Positions 1 to 6,341 of a stretch of DNA of 41,548 nucleotides are shown piece after piece (the first letter of the stretch is position 1; every line of letters begins with the position of its first letter). Under the pieces are notes generated by a model. That model ran no database searches. It saw only the letters and a program-made list of their open reading frames with translations, and was not told the origin of the DNA. The DNA is from SIG565 sp045646145 (GTDB lineage: Bacteria > Bacillota > Clostridia > Oscillospirales > Acutalibacteraceae): positions 1-41,548 of the forward strand of contig JAZRKE010000086.1 of the NCBI GenBank assembly GCA_045646145.1, read 5' to 3'. The position numbers and the translations under genes are program-made.

Positions 1-27
1 ACCGCTTGTGGCACGCACGCGGGCATC

Positions 28-50
28 AAAACAGTCCACTGGACTGTTTT
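28..50. repeat. 10-bp perfect inverted repeat (hairpin)
   Basis: AAAACAGTCC at 28-37 and GGACTGTTTT at 41-50 are exact reverse complements around a 3-nt loop. The T-run on the plus strand and A-run on the other make it terminator-like in both directions. No gene for it to serve is visible inside the window. Confidence 0.6.
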
Positions 51-90
51 TAAAGCTTTGCTTTTGCCCTGTTCGAGTCTCTCGAAAAAT

Positions 91-124
91 AAAAACAGCA
101 CCATCTTGCGATGATACTGTTTTT
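91..124 (-). terminator. Rho-independent terminator after tRNA-Ser(GCU)
   Basis: Read on the minus strand, a 15-bp stem (91-105 with 110-124, including G-U pairs) closes a GCAA tetraloop and ends in a T-run. It begins 3 nt past the CCA end of the tRNA, so it should terminate the tRNA-Ser transcript. Confidence 0.8.
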
Positions 125-127
125 CTT

Positions 128-218
128 TGGCGGAGTAGGAGAGACTCGAACTCTCGCGCCGGTTACCCGACCTACACCCTTAGCAGGGGTGCCTCGTCAC
201 CAACTTGAGTACTACTCC
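128..218 (-). tRNA. tRNA-Ser (anticodon GCU)
   Basis: Minus strand, 91 nt with encoded CCA. The acceptor stem GGAGTAG pairs with CTACTCC, followed by discriminator G and CCA. The D stem is CTC/GAG, and the anticodon stem CACCC/GGGTG holds loop CTGCTAA, giving anticodon GCU. A long variable arm (class II, as expected for Ser) precedes T stem GAGAG/CTCTC with TTCGAGT. Everything needed for a functional tRNA is intact. Confidence 0.96.
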
Positions 219-240
219 ATAATTGTTACGCTATATACAT
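195..240 (-). repeat. 46-bp direct repeat, copy 1 (tRNA 5' end plus leader)
   Basis: The segment 195-240 recurs at 392-437 with one difference (TTGAG versus TTAAG). It covers the first 24 nt of tRNA-Ser(GCU) plus 22 nt of upstream leader as read on the minus strand. Copy 1 belongs to the intact tRNA; copy 2 leads into an unrelated sequence. Confidence 0.85.
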
Positions 241-391
241 ATTAAGGTTGTCGCCATTCGATTTTTGTAGTTCCTCGGCATGTGCCCTCTTGCGGTGCCC
301 GACGACTCGATACAGTCGTATCTCACTTGTCGACCGCTGCGCCTTTTCGCACTCGCTGTATCTGCCACCGGCAGCGCTCGTGCTCAAAGCC
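241..391. other. GC-rich structured non-coding insert between repeat copies
   Basis: About 150 bp, clearly more GC-rich than its surroundings, sits between the two 46-bp repeats. On the minus strand it has small hairpins such as CTGCC/GGCAG and CGACT/GAGTCG. An open frame crosses it, but there is no ribosome binding site and no recognisable protein, so I treat it as non-coding. It could be an insert that replaced the body of a second tRNA-Ser copy, or a small structured RNA; the sequence does not decide between these. Confidence 0.4.
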
Positions 392-415
392 CGTCACCAA
401 CTTAAGTACTACTCC
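392..415 (-). pseudogene. Truncated tRNA-Ser 5' fragment
   Basis: The minus strand starts GGAGTAGTACTTAAGTTGG, matching the first 24 nt of tRNA-Ser(GCU) with one change. After nt 24 the match stops: there is no anticodon arm, T arm or 3' acceptor strand. It is therefore a broken tRNA copy, and the leader upstream of it (416-437) is also duplicated. Confidence 0.75.
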
Positions 416-446
416 ATAATTGTTACGCTATATACATAACAAAAAA

Positions 447-535
447 TGGCGGAGAGGAAGGGATTCGAACCCTTGTGGGCTTGCACCCAAACGGTTTTCA
501 AGACCGCCTCGTTATGACCACTTCGATACCTCTCC
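447..535 (-). tRNA. tRNA-Ser (anticodon UGA)
   Basis: Minus strand, 89 nt with encoded CCA. The acceptor stem GGAGAGG pairs with CCTCTCC, then G and CCA. The anticodon arm CGGTCTTGAAAACCG carries loop CTTGAAA (anticodon UGA). A long variable arm (class II) is present, and the T arm is AAGGG-TTCGAAT-CCCTT. It is the first of the minus-strand tRNA genes here and lies directly downstream of a strong promoter. Confidence 0.96.
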
Positions 536-550
536 GTTTGCGACTGAATC

Positions 551-579
551 ATTTTAACACAAGTTTACTTTTTTGTCAA
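551..579 (-). promoter_or_regulatory. Sigma-A promoter of the tRNA-Ser genes
   Basis: On the minus strand TTGACA (579-574) is separated by exactly 17 nt from TAAAAT (556-551). The tRNA-Ser(UGA) 5' end follows 15 nt downstream, a normal spacing for a tRNA promoter. Confidence 0.8.
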
Positions 580-587
580 CATTTCTA

Positions 588-615
588 TTGCAAAATATTT
601 AATATTCCGTATAAT
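588..615 (+). promoter_or_regulatory. Possible promoter of the small cysteine peptidase gene
   Basis: TTGCAA (588-593), a 16-nt spacer and TATAAT (610-615) precede the gene at 634. The implied leader is only about 12 nt and would begin right at the ribosome binding site, so the assignment is tentative. It lies back to back with the tRNA promoter. Confidence 0.4.
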
Positions 616-633
616 AAATTTGAGGTGAAGTCA

Positions 634-999
634 ATGCCGCTTGTTGATAAGCCATTACATATCTTTGAACCTAATCCCTTAGCTTGCGGTCAAGCAGTAC
701 TTGCAATGCTTTGTGGGGTAGATGTTAGTGAAATAATCAATCTTTGCGGAACCGAAAGAGAGATTAAACTAATTGATATTAAAAGCACTCTTGATTTTTA
801 TAAAATTAAATATTCTAACGAACGTAAATCTGTAACCAATAAAACTGAGTTGCCCAAGGTTGCAATTTTAAGTCTGGAAACGCCTAAATGTTGGCATTGG
901 TCACTTTATTTTGACGGAATTTTTTATGATCCTGAATATGGAATTCTAGAAGATTTCCCACCATCAAATCGCAGATATTTTTGGGAAGTTTATAATTAA
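634..999 (+). CDS. Small C39-like papain-fold cysteine peptidase (putative)
   Basis: A 121-residue protein without a signal peptide. The pattern resembles C39-type peptidases: Cys18 in ACGQA at the start of a helix, His88 in CWHWSLYFDG, and Asp99 in FYDPEYG, which together would form a Cys-His-Asp triad. In this superfamily such domains cut leader peptides after GG when fused to exporters; here the domain is alone, with no ABC transporter or bacteriocin gene nearby, so the substrate is unknown. I chose ATG 634 because GAGGTGA lies 5 nt upstream; a longer reading from 475 would run through the tRNA gene. It ends at a shared terminator facing feoB. A non-peptidase C39-like domain remains possible. 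Confidence 0.6.
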   Translation: MPLVDKPLHIFEPNPLACGQAVLAMLCGVDVSEIINLCGTEREIKLIDIKSTLDFYKIKYSNERKSVTNKTELPKVAILSLETPKCWHWSLYFDGIFYDPEYGILEDFPPSNRRYFWEVYN

Positions 1000-1027
1000 A
1001 GCACTATCGTGTGATAGTGCTTTAATT
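994..1027. terminator. Bidirectional terminator between the peptidase gene and feoB
   Basis: GCACTATC (1001-1008) and GATAGTGC (1013-1020) form a stem around a GTGT loop, extended by AATTAAA/TTTAATT. A/T tracts flank both sides, so it can serve both convergent genes. The feoB stop codon (1024-1022) lies inside the stem. Confidence 0.8.
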
Positions 1028-2911
1028 CATTATATTATAAACAAGCGTAGTTAACATACATAGCAGTATCCCAACTAAAGTCGGCAAAACAAAGCCGAGC
1101 GCCGTCCATTTTAATGAACCTGTTTCCTTTTTTATAGTTAACAGAGAGGTCATACACGGCCAGTGAAACAGGGAAAACAGCATAATATTTAGGGCGGTCA
1201 GCATGGTCCAACCATTGTCTAAAAAGAGTTGACGCAGTAAAGTTACATCACTAATATTATTAAGGTTGGCAGAGCCCATATATGCCATAATAATTATCGG
1301 TATAACAATTTCATTTGCCGGTAGTGCTAATATAAAGGCAAGAAGAATAACGCCGTCCAAGCCCAGCAGCGAGGCAAACGGGTCTAAAAATGAACTGAGG
1401 TGGCTAAGCACCGAAGTACCATTTACCGTTACATTTGCGGCAATCCAGATAATGAATCCTGCGGGAACTGCCGACATAACAGCTCTTCCCAATACAAACA
1501 GCGTTCTGTCGAATACCGAGCGAACCAGAGTTTTAAAAATTTCGGGGCGGCGGTAGGGGGGCAGTTCAAGGGTAAATGCAGAAGGCATCCCCCGAAGAAC
1601 CGTTTTTGAGAGAATGTAGGACACGGCGAGAGTCATAAAAATTCCGGTTAAAATCAGTGTAGTTAAAATCAGTGCTGATAAAAACGAGCCACCCACTCCG
1701 CTTACAAAAAACATTGTAATAATGCTTATTAACAGAGGGAATCTACCGTTACACGGAACAAAGGAATTGGTGAGTATAGCTATTAATCTTTCTCTCGGAG
1801 AATCTATAATACGGCAGCCGATAATACCGGCTGCATTACATCCAAAGCCCATACACATTGTGAGGGATTGTTTTCCACAGGCATTACATTTTTTAAAGCA
1901 TCTATCAAGGCAAAAGGCTATTCGTGGTAGGTATCCTGAGTCCTCAAGTAGTGTGTAAAGCGGAAAGAAAATTGCCATTGGAGGCAACATTACCGACACT
2001 ATCCAGGCGACCACCCTGAAAACACCGCGAATAAGCATATCATTTATTACAATGGGTACTCCTATATTTTCAAAAAAGACATATAATGTGTCCTCTAAGG
2101 AAAACAATAGATTACTAAGTAATTCGCTAGGGTAGTTTGCTCCTTTAATGGTTATCCAAAAGGTTAATGCTAAAAGTAAAAGCATTAGAGGGAAAGCAGT
2201 TAATCTGCCTGTTAAGAACTTATCTATTTTTTTATCTCTTTCTCGGGCTTTCTGTGCTGATATAACACATTCCTTAAATATTTCGTGCGCTTTTGCGTTA
2301 ATCTCTTTGGATGAAAGGGTAGTATCACCTTGTTTATTTATGTTTCCAATGTCTGCAATCTTTACTATTTCATCAAGTAAAGTGTCAAGTCCTATGTTTT
2401 TTCTTGCTGAAATTTCAACGACGGGAATACCAAGCCTTTCTGAAAGCCTTGCAGTGTCAATTTTAATTCCTCTTTTTTTTGTTTCATCAGCAAAATTAAG
2501 GCAAAGAATTGTGTTTTTTAGTGTAGTGGTTATCTGAAGAATTAAATTAAGATTTCTTTCCAACGCTGTTGCATCACAGACAGTAACATTAACCTCAGCC
2601 CCACCGTTTAATATAAAATCACGCGCCACCTCTTCCTCTTTTGAGTGAGCGGACAGGGAGTAGGTGCCCGGCGTATCAATTAAAACAATTCTCCGGCCCA
2701 TAAAGTTTAGAGTACCAATTGCCGTTTCAACTGTTTTTCCCGCCCAATTACCTGTATGCTGATGTAACCCTGTAAGTGCATTGAAAACGGTGCTTTTCCC
2801 GACATTTGGGTTGCCGGCTAAGCAAACGGTTATATCACTATCGTTATTTTTTAAAACCGAAAAATCATTAGAAATCAGTGAAATTCCGGTCGCGCTTTTA
2901 CTAAGTCCCAA
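1022..2911 (-). CDS. feoB: Ferrous iron transport protein B
   Basis: A 629-residue inner-membrane Fe(II) transporter with an N-terminal G domain. G1 GNPNVGKS is at 33-40, G3 DTPG at 79-82, G4 NFAD at 139-142 and a G5-like SARKN follows. A helical spacer then leads to a polytopic membrane part from about residue 235, with two Gate regions; the first contains LEDSGYLPRIAF and GFGCN. The segment around residues 340-375 is unusually rich in cysteine. Translation starts at TTG 2911: GAGGTGA, which also contains the stop of feoA, lies 5 nt upstream. feoA and feoB are thus tightly coupled. The length fits the shorter Firmicutes FeoB proteins. No separate feoC is visible. Confidence 0.95.
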   Translation of the reverse strand: MGLSKSATGISLISNDFSVLKNNDSDITVCLAGNPNVGKSTVFNALTGLHQHTGNWAGKTVETAIGTLNFMGRRIVLIDTPGTYSLSAHSKEEEVARDFILNGGAEVNVTVCDATALERNLNLILQITTTLKNTILCLNFADETKKRGIKIDTARLSERLGIPVVEISARKNIGLDTLLDEIVKIADIGNINKQGDTTLSSKEINAKAHEIFKECVISAQKARERDKKIDKFLTGRLTAFPLMLLLLALTFWITIKGANYPSELLSNLLFSLEDTLYVFFENIGVPIVINDMLIRGVFRVVAWIVSVMLPPMAIFFPLYTLLEDSGYLPRIAFCLDRCFKKCNACGKQSLTMCMGFGCNAAGIIGCRIIDSPRERLIAILTNSFVPCNGRFPLLISIITMFFVSGVGGSFLSALILTTLILTGIFMTLAVSYILSKTVLRGMPSAFTLELPPYRRPEIFKTLVRSVFDRTLFVLGRAVMSAVPAGFIIWIAANVTVNGTSVLSHLSSFLDPFASLLGLDGVILLAFILALPANEIVIPIIIMAYMGSANLNNISDVTLLRQLFLDNGWTMLTALNIMLFSLFHWPCMTSLLTIKKETGSLKWTALGFVLPTLVGILLCMLTTLVYNIMN

Positions 2912-2915
2912 AATA

Positions 2916-3137
2916 TCACCTCATTAATAATATATTTTGTGCGTCCTCACGCCTTAAGGCTATAACCGTACTCTTTATTAAGTATGCGGTAGGGTCGCCT
3001 AATGGGCTTTTAAACAAGGCTTCAATTTCTGTGCCCTCAGAAAAGCCTATGTCGAGAAGCCGAGTATATAAAGAAAAGTCGGGAGAAATTCCTTCTATAA
3101 TGCCCGACTGTCCTATAGGTAAATCGGTTAAAAGCAT
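2916..3137 (-). CDS. feoA: Ferrous iron transport protein A
   Basis: A 73-residue cytosolic SH3-like protein that assists FeoB. Family features are an N-terminal LTDLPIGQSGII, the central LLDIGFSEGTEIE and a C-terminal VIALRREDA. I chose ATG 3137 because AGGAG ends 8 nt upstream; the in-frame GTG at 3146 overlaps that ribosome binding site and cannot use it. The stop codon lies within the feoB ribosome binding site. I see no convincing promoter or Fur box in the short region before the hairpin array, so its regulation is unclear. Confidence 0.93.
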   Translation of the reverse strand: MLLTDLPIGQSGIIEGISPDFSLYTRLLDIGFSEGTEIEALFKSPLGDPTAYLIKSTVIALRREDAQNILLMR

Positions 3138-3189
3138 AAAATTCACTCCTACAGTGTATTCTATGCTAATAAAAAAATTCCGTACCTTA

Positions 3190-3510
3190 GGCGTTGTACC
3201 CGTAAGGATACAACGCCAGTTTTATTCGCCTTGTGGCGAGTTATATTGCTTCGCAGTTATATTCGGCTACCGCCGAGTGATATTGCCTTCGGCAGTTTTA
3301 TAGGCGAATAAAATACCACTGAAACCGCAAGGTTTCAATATCGCTTTTGCCGACAGGCAAAAATATCACTGTGAGACTTGTCTCACAATATCACTATTAA
3401 AACATTTTCTTTTGAGATAGTAAAAGGATGTGTAGAAATTCTACACATCCTTTTAATTTGTCTCATACCGTAACAAGCAGGAAAAATGTTTATCACATTT
3501 TCCACTTGTT
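3190..3510. repeat. Array of short hairpins joined by ATATCACT-like linkers
   Basis: No gene occupies 3138-3569. At least nine hairpins follow one another: 3190-3217 (GGCGTTGTA stem), 3226-3239, 3247-3255, 3263-3276, 3284-3294, 3321-3336 (GAAACC/GGTTTC), 3345-3362 (TTTTGCC/GGCAAAA), 3371-3386 (GTGAGA/TCTCAC) and 3422-3454 (14-bp stem). A further imperfect one is at 3472-3510. Stems differ, but linkers recur as ATATCACT, AGTTATATT or AGTGATATT. An 11-bp outer stem, TTTTATTCGCC (3220-3230) with GGCGAATAAAA (3303-3313), encloses four of the small ones. It is not a CRISPR array because units are hairpins of unequal length without conserved repeats. Confidence 0.7.
3422..3454. terminator. Strong 14-bp hairpin, likely bidirectional terminator
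   Basis: AAAAGGATGTGTAG (3422-3435) pairs with CTACACATCCTTTT (3441-3454) around a 5-nt loop, with A-runs on one side and T-runs on the other. It lies downstream of the kinase-like gene on the minus strand and could terminate it before transcription reaches feoAB. Confidence 0.6.
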
Positions 3511-3569
3511 AGGAGAACCTAAAACCCTTTACAAGTAACTTCATCTATTCGACAAATTGGAATCTATCG

Positions 3570-4085
3570 TTATAAATTAATATCAATTTCGTACTTGTCA
3601 TCAACAAGCAAATAATTGACTTTATGCTTTTTTGCAAGTTCTAACATCTGTGCATTATCTGACAATACACTTTCCATAGTACACCATTCATCATCTATAC
3701 GATTTTCAATAATGTTTGCATATTTTTTTATGTCAGGAAAGTGAATTCTGATATAATCCTCACTCATTACTAGACAATAATATTTGATGTCTGTGAGATA
3801 TTCTCTTTCAAAATCCCTTTGCCAATCAAACGGAATATAGCAACCCTCAACAATTAGGTTTTGCTTGTTCTCAATGGCTGTTTTAATCATTTCGCAGACA
3901 ATTGGCCATAAGTATGCGGTCAAATCATTATCATCACTCATAGGAGTAAGTTCTGTATTACCGCTACGAATTAAACCCATTTTTAGATGGTCTATTGAAA
4001 GATATGGGTATTTATATTTTTCAAGCAGTTTTTGTGCAAGTGCTGTCTTGCCCGTGTGCGATGCACCTGTAATTAGAACAATCAT
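3570..4085 (-). CDS. P-loop nucleoside/small-molecule kinase-like protein
   Basis: A 171-residue cytosolic protein with an N-terminal Walker A, GASHTGKT (residues 7-14), a LSIDHLKMG segment typical of small kinases that follow the P-loop with a DHL motif, and a middle LIVEGCYIP strand. The C-terminal part carries a VNYLLVDDKY strand. The family resembles adenylate-kinase-like, shikimate-kinase-like and zeta-toxin-like ATPases; the substrate is not recognisable. I prefer ATG 4085, where AGGG lies 9 nt upstream, over the in-frame ATG 4094, which abuts it. The gene is monocistronic, flanked by the hairpin array downstream and a terminator upstream. No antitoxin-like partner is adjacent, so a toxin role is not supported. 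Confidence 0.6.
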   Translation of the reverse strand: MIVLITGASHTGKTALAQKLLEKYKYPYLSIDHLKMGLIRSGNTELTPMSDDNDLTAYLWPIVCEMIKTAIENKQNLIVEGCYIPFDWQRDFEREYLTDIKYYCLVMSEDYIRIHFPDIKKYANIIENRIDDEWCTMESVLSDNAQMLELAKKHKVNYLLVDDKYEIDINL

Positions 4086-4119
4086 TATCTTCATCCCTAT
4101 AAATTCTTATTTATCGGTT

Positions 4120-4146
4120 AGTATATTGTAGCATAATTTATGTCAA
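4120..4146 (-). promoter_or_regulatory. Promoter of the kinase-like gene
   Basis: On the minus strand TTGACA (4146-4141) precedes TATACT (4125-4120) with a 15-nt spacer; a TACTAA at 17 nt is an alternative -10. The gene starts about 35 nt further downstream. Confidence 0.5.
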
Positions 4147-4160
4147 TAGTAAAGGAATAT

Positions 4161-4193
4161 AAAAAACACCCGTGATGTTTCGACATCACGGGT
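4161..4193 (-). terminator. Terminator downstream of mscL
   Basis: ACCCGTGATGT (4168-4178) pairs perfectly with ACATCACGGGT (4183-4193) around a four-base loop. On the minus strand the stem is followed by GTTTTTT. It ends the alr-mscL transcript about 70 nt after the mscL stop. Confidence 0.85.
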
Positions 4194-4261
4194 ATAATTC
4201 GTTTTGTAGAAAACTGTCCTTAAGAGTACGACTCCTTCGGCACGGAATTTTTTGTTATGTA

Positions 4262-4696
4262 TTAGTCTTCAAGAACCGAAGTGCAGTGCGGACAGCGTGT
4301 TGCATCAATAGCAATTTCGGTTTTGCAGAAGGGGCAGATTTTCTGTGTAGGAGCCGCAATTTCCTCTTCTTCAGTTTTCTTTTTAAAGCCCTGTGTGCTT
4401 AATTTTTCAATAGCGGCAACACCCTTAATAAGCATAAAGATTATGAAAGCCATAATTAAGAAATTAATAACTGCTGTGATGAATGCGCCATATTTAATAG
4501 CGTTATCACCATTGAGCGGAAGCACATAAGAACTGAAATCTACCTTGCCGAAGAGGGCAAGAATAGGGGAGATAATGTTATCGGTAAGACTTGTAACGAT
4601 GTCTTTGAAGGCGGCACCAATAATAACACCGACCGCCATATCAAGTACATTACCTTTAGTTATAAATTCTTTGAATTCATTGAAAAACTTTTTCAT
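4262..4696 (-). CDS. mscL: Large-conductance mechanosensitive channel MscL with C-terminal zinc ribbon
   Basis: A 144-residue membrane protein that opens as a pentameric pore under hypo-osmotic stress. The family N-terminus FFNEFKEFITKGNVLDMAVG leads into TM1 (about 16-45), with a periplasmic-side loop and TM2 (about 72-93). The usual charged C-terminal helix is followed by CPFC...CPHC (Cys121, 124, 135, 138), a short zinc ribbon absent from E. coli MscL. I chose ATG 4696 because AGAGG lies 7 nt upstream; the longer reading to 4783 overlaps the end of alr. It follows alr by 17 bp and is likely co-transcribed with it. The ribbon's role, perhaps cytosolic gating or assembly, is unknown. Confidence 0.93.
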   Translation of the reverse strand: MKKFFNEFKEFITKGNVLDMAVGVIIGAAFKDIVTSLTDNIISPILALFGKVDFSSYVLPLNGDNAIKYGAFITAVINFLIMAFIIFMLIKGVAAIEKLSTQGFKKKTEEEEIAAPTQKICPFCKTEIAIDATRCPHCTSVLED

Positions 4697-4713
4697 ATTT
4701 ATTCCTCTTTCCC

Positions 4714-5832
4714 TTATTTTATTATTATACGCGGCACCCTTTGAGTAATACCGCAAATAATTTCGTAGCCAATAGTAGAGCATTTTTCGGCAATTTCATC
4801 GGCAGTAATTTCTTCTCCGAAAAGAATTACCTCATCTCCCGATTTTACATCTTTTATATCGGTAACATCTATCATAAATTGGTCCATACAGATGTTTCCG
4901 ATTATATGGGCGCGTTTGCCGTTTATTATTACTTCACCTTTGTTTGAAAGCAATCTCGGATATCCGTCGGCATAGCCTGCAGTAACGGTGGCAACCATCA
5001 TATCCTTTTCGGCCTTAAATGTTCTTCCGTAACTTACAGTTTCGCCTTTATATAAAGGCTTTACCATTGAAACTACGGATTTCAGCGTCATAACAGGGCG
5101 AATTCCCTTGAGGGCAACACTTTTTGAAGGCTTTAGCCCATAGAGTATAATACCGGGGCGGCAGATGTCCATTAAAAATTCGCCCGAGCGAATAATTCCT
5201 GCTGAGTTAGAACAGTGAACAAGACCTATATCAAGCCCCTTTTGCTTGATTTTATTAATAACACAGATGAATCGGTTGTATTGCTCATCGGTAAAAGCGG
5301 AATCATCTGATTCCAAACTGTCGGCTACGCATAAATGCGTGAAAATTCCCGTGATTTTTAAGTTATCAAGTGTATATAACTTAAAAATATCATCCAAACC
5401 GCTTAGGTGCTTGTTTCTGGCGTTAAAACCGATTCTACCCATACCAGTATCAAGCTTTATATGTATGTTGATTGTTTTATTGCGCGCGTTTTTAGAAAGC
5501 TCAACAGCATATTCAAGTGAAAATACAGCCTGAGTAATATTTTCATTAGCGAGAACATATGCACTTTCTGGTGGGGTATAGCCTAAAATTAAAATGGGCT
5601 TGTTTATGCCGTACTTGCGGAGATTAAGCGCTTCTTCTAAATTAGAAACTGCAAAGCTGTCTGCACATGCACTGTCAAGCGCACAAGCAATATCTTCAGC
5701 CGAGTGCCCATATGCATCGGCCTTAACAACCGGCATAAAATAAGAGCCTTCAGCCTGTTTTTTTATTAAATTGAAATTATGTAACAGGGCGGAGATGTTA
5801 ATTTCTGCCCAGGTTCTTTTAAGAAACTCCAT
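4714..5832 (-). CDS. alr: Alanine racemase
   Basis: A 372-residue PLP enzyme interconverting L- and D-alanine, supplying D-Ala for peptidoglycan. The catalytic lysine is Lys37 in PVVKADAYGH and the opposing catalytic tyrosine is Tyr268 in TVSYGRTF. A TIM barrel (about 1-235) is followed by the C-terminal beta domain with CMDQFMIDVTD. Length matches the family. ATG 5832 has GGGAG just upstream. A promoter overlaps the end of the preceding gene, so alr can be expressed with mscL independently of it. Confidence 0.96.
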   Translation of the reverse strand: MEFLKRTWAEINISALLHNFNLIKKQAEGSYFMPVVKADAYGHSAEDIACALDSACADSFAVSNLEEALNLRKYGINKPILILGYTPPESAYVLANENITQAVFSLEYAVELSKNARNKTINIHIKLDTGMGRIGFNARNKHLSGLDDIFKLYTLDNLKITGIFTHLCVADSLESDDSAFTDEQYNRFICVINKIKQKGLDIGLVHCSNSAGIIRSGEFLMDICRPGIILYGLKPSKSVALKGIRPVMTLKSVVSMVKPLYKGETVSYGRTFKAEKDMMVATVTAGYADGYPRLLSNKGEVIINGKRAHIIGNICMDQFMIDVTDIKDVKSGDEVILFGEEITADEIAEKCSTIGYEIICGITQRVPRIIIK

Positions 5833-5863
5833 AATTTACTCCCGAAACAATTTATATAGTTAT

Positions 5864-5891
5864 ATTATAACACTTTTTTGCCTTTTTTCAA
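5864..5891 (-). promoter_or_regulatory. alr promoter inside the end of the upstream gene
   Basis: On the minus strand TTGAAA (5891-5886), a 16-nt spacer and TATAAT (5869-5864) precede alr by about 30 nt. The -10 box covers the stop codon of the upstream membrane-protein gene (5867-5865). Confidence 0.65.
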
Positions 5892-6266
5892 TCTCTTGTT
5901 TAAAAAATCTGCAAATGGAATAAAAACAAGACCTAAAATCCACCAAAATACAGAATATAAAAGGCAGATTTGCCCCTTAAAATTAAAAGGGATATTGCTG
6001 TAATCCCAGACATCTTTTTTAAGGAGTACATTAAATATTATCCCGTAAATAAATTCGAGCACCGTTACAAAGAAGCTTCCGATAATAGCTTTATATAAAA
6101 GGCTTATATTTTTGAGTTTACTGCTTAATTTTCCAAAGATAGAAAAGCACAGTCCTCCACAGGTAAGCATACTCCAGTGTGTATGTCCGCGCCATAACAG
6201 TTCAATTAGTCCGTAACCCATAGCCCCCACAGAAAAGAAGATTAATGTATTTTTTAAATTCTTCAT
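5865..6266 (-). CDS. Small membrane protein, CmpB-type 'putative ABC transporter permease' family
   Basis: A 133-residue protein with about four membrane helices. The third helix and following loop carry the signature of this family: an E-F-xx-G segment (VLEFIYGIIFN) followed by VWDYSNIPFNFKGQICL and a final membrane segment. Despite the family name no ATPase partner is encoded here, so transport is unproven. GAGGTGA lies 6 nt before ATG 6266. It sits between proS (with a terminator in between) and alr, with a separate alr promoter at its end. Confidence 0.65.
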   Translation of the reverse strand: MKNLKNTLIFFSVGAMGYGLIELLWRGHTHWSMLTCGGLCFSIFGKLSSKLKNISLLYKAIIGSFFVTVLEFIYGIIFNVLLKKDVWDYSNIPFNFKGQICLLYSVFWWILGLVFIPFADFLNKRLKKGKKVL

Positions 6267-6312
6267 AAATTCACCTCAATTATTATGCGGTGAAATATGT
6301 TCTAATATACAA

Positions 6313-6335
6313 AAAGAGGGCTGCAAGCCCTCTTT
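6313..6335 (-). terminator. Terminator of proS
   Basis: AAAGAGGGCT (6313-6322) pairs with AGCCCTCTTT (6326-6335) around a 3-nt loop, followed on the minus strand by a T-run. It begins 7 nt after the proS stop. Confidence 0.85.
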
Positions 6336-6341
6336 AAAAAT

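Noticed and set aside
8..208. Open frame of 66 codons containing RRDSNSRAGYPT
   Set aside because: It is the antisense of tRNA-Ser(GCU) plus its terminator; this peptide string is the usual artefact of reading a tRNA backwards, and there is no ribosome binding site.
248..439. Open frame across the GC-rich insert
   Set aside because: No ribosome binding site and no recognisable domain, and it runs into the duplicated tRNA leader; better explained as structured non-coding DNA.
475..633. N-terminal extension of the small cysteine peptidase
   Set aside because: It would be read from inside tRNA-Ser(UGA) and across its promoter; the good ribosome binding site is before 634.
3190..3510. CRISPR array
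   Set aside because: The units are hairpins with different stems and unequal spacing, there are no constant repeats of 25-37 nt, and no cas genes are present.
3570..4085. Zeta-type toxin of a toxin-antitoxin pair
   Set aside because: The P-loop and length are compatible, but no small antitoxin gene lies next to it; the kinase-like label is as far as the sequence supports.
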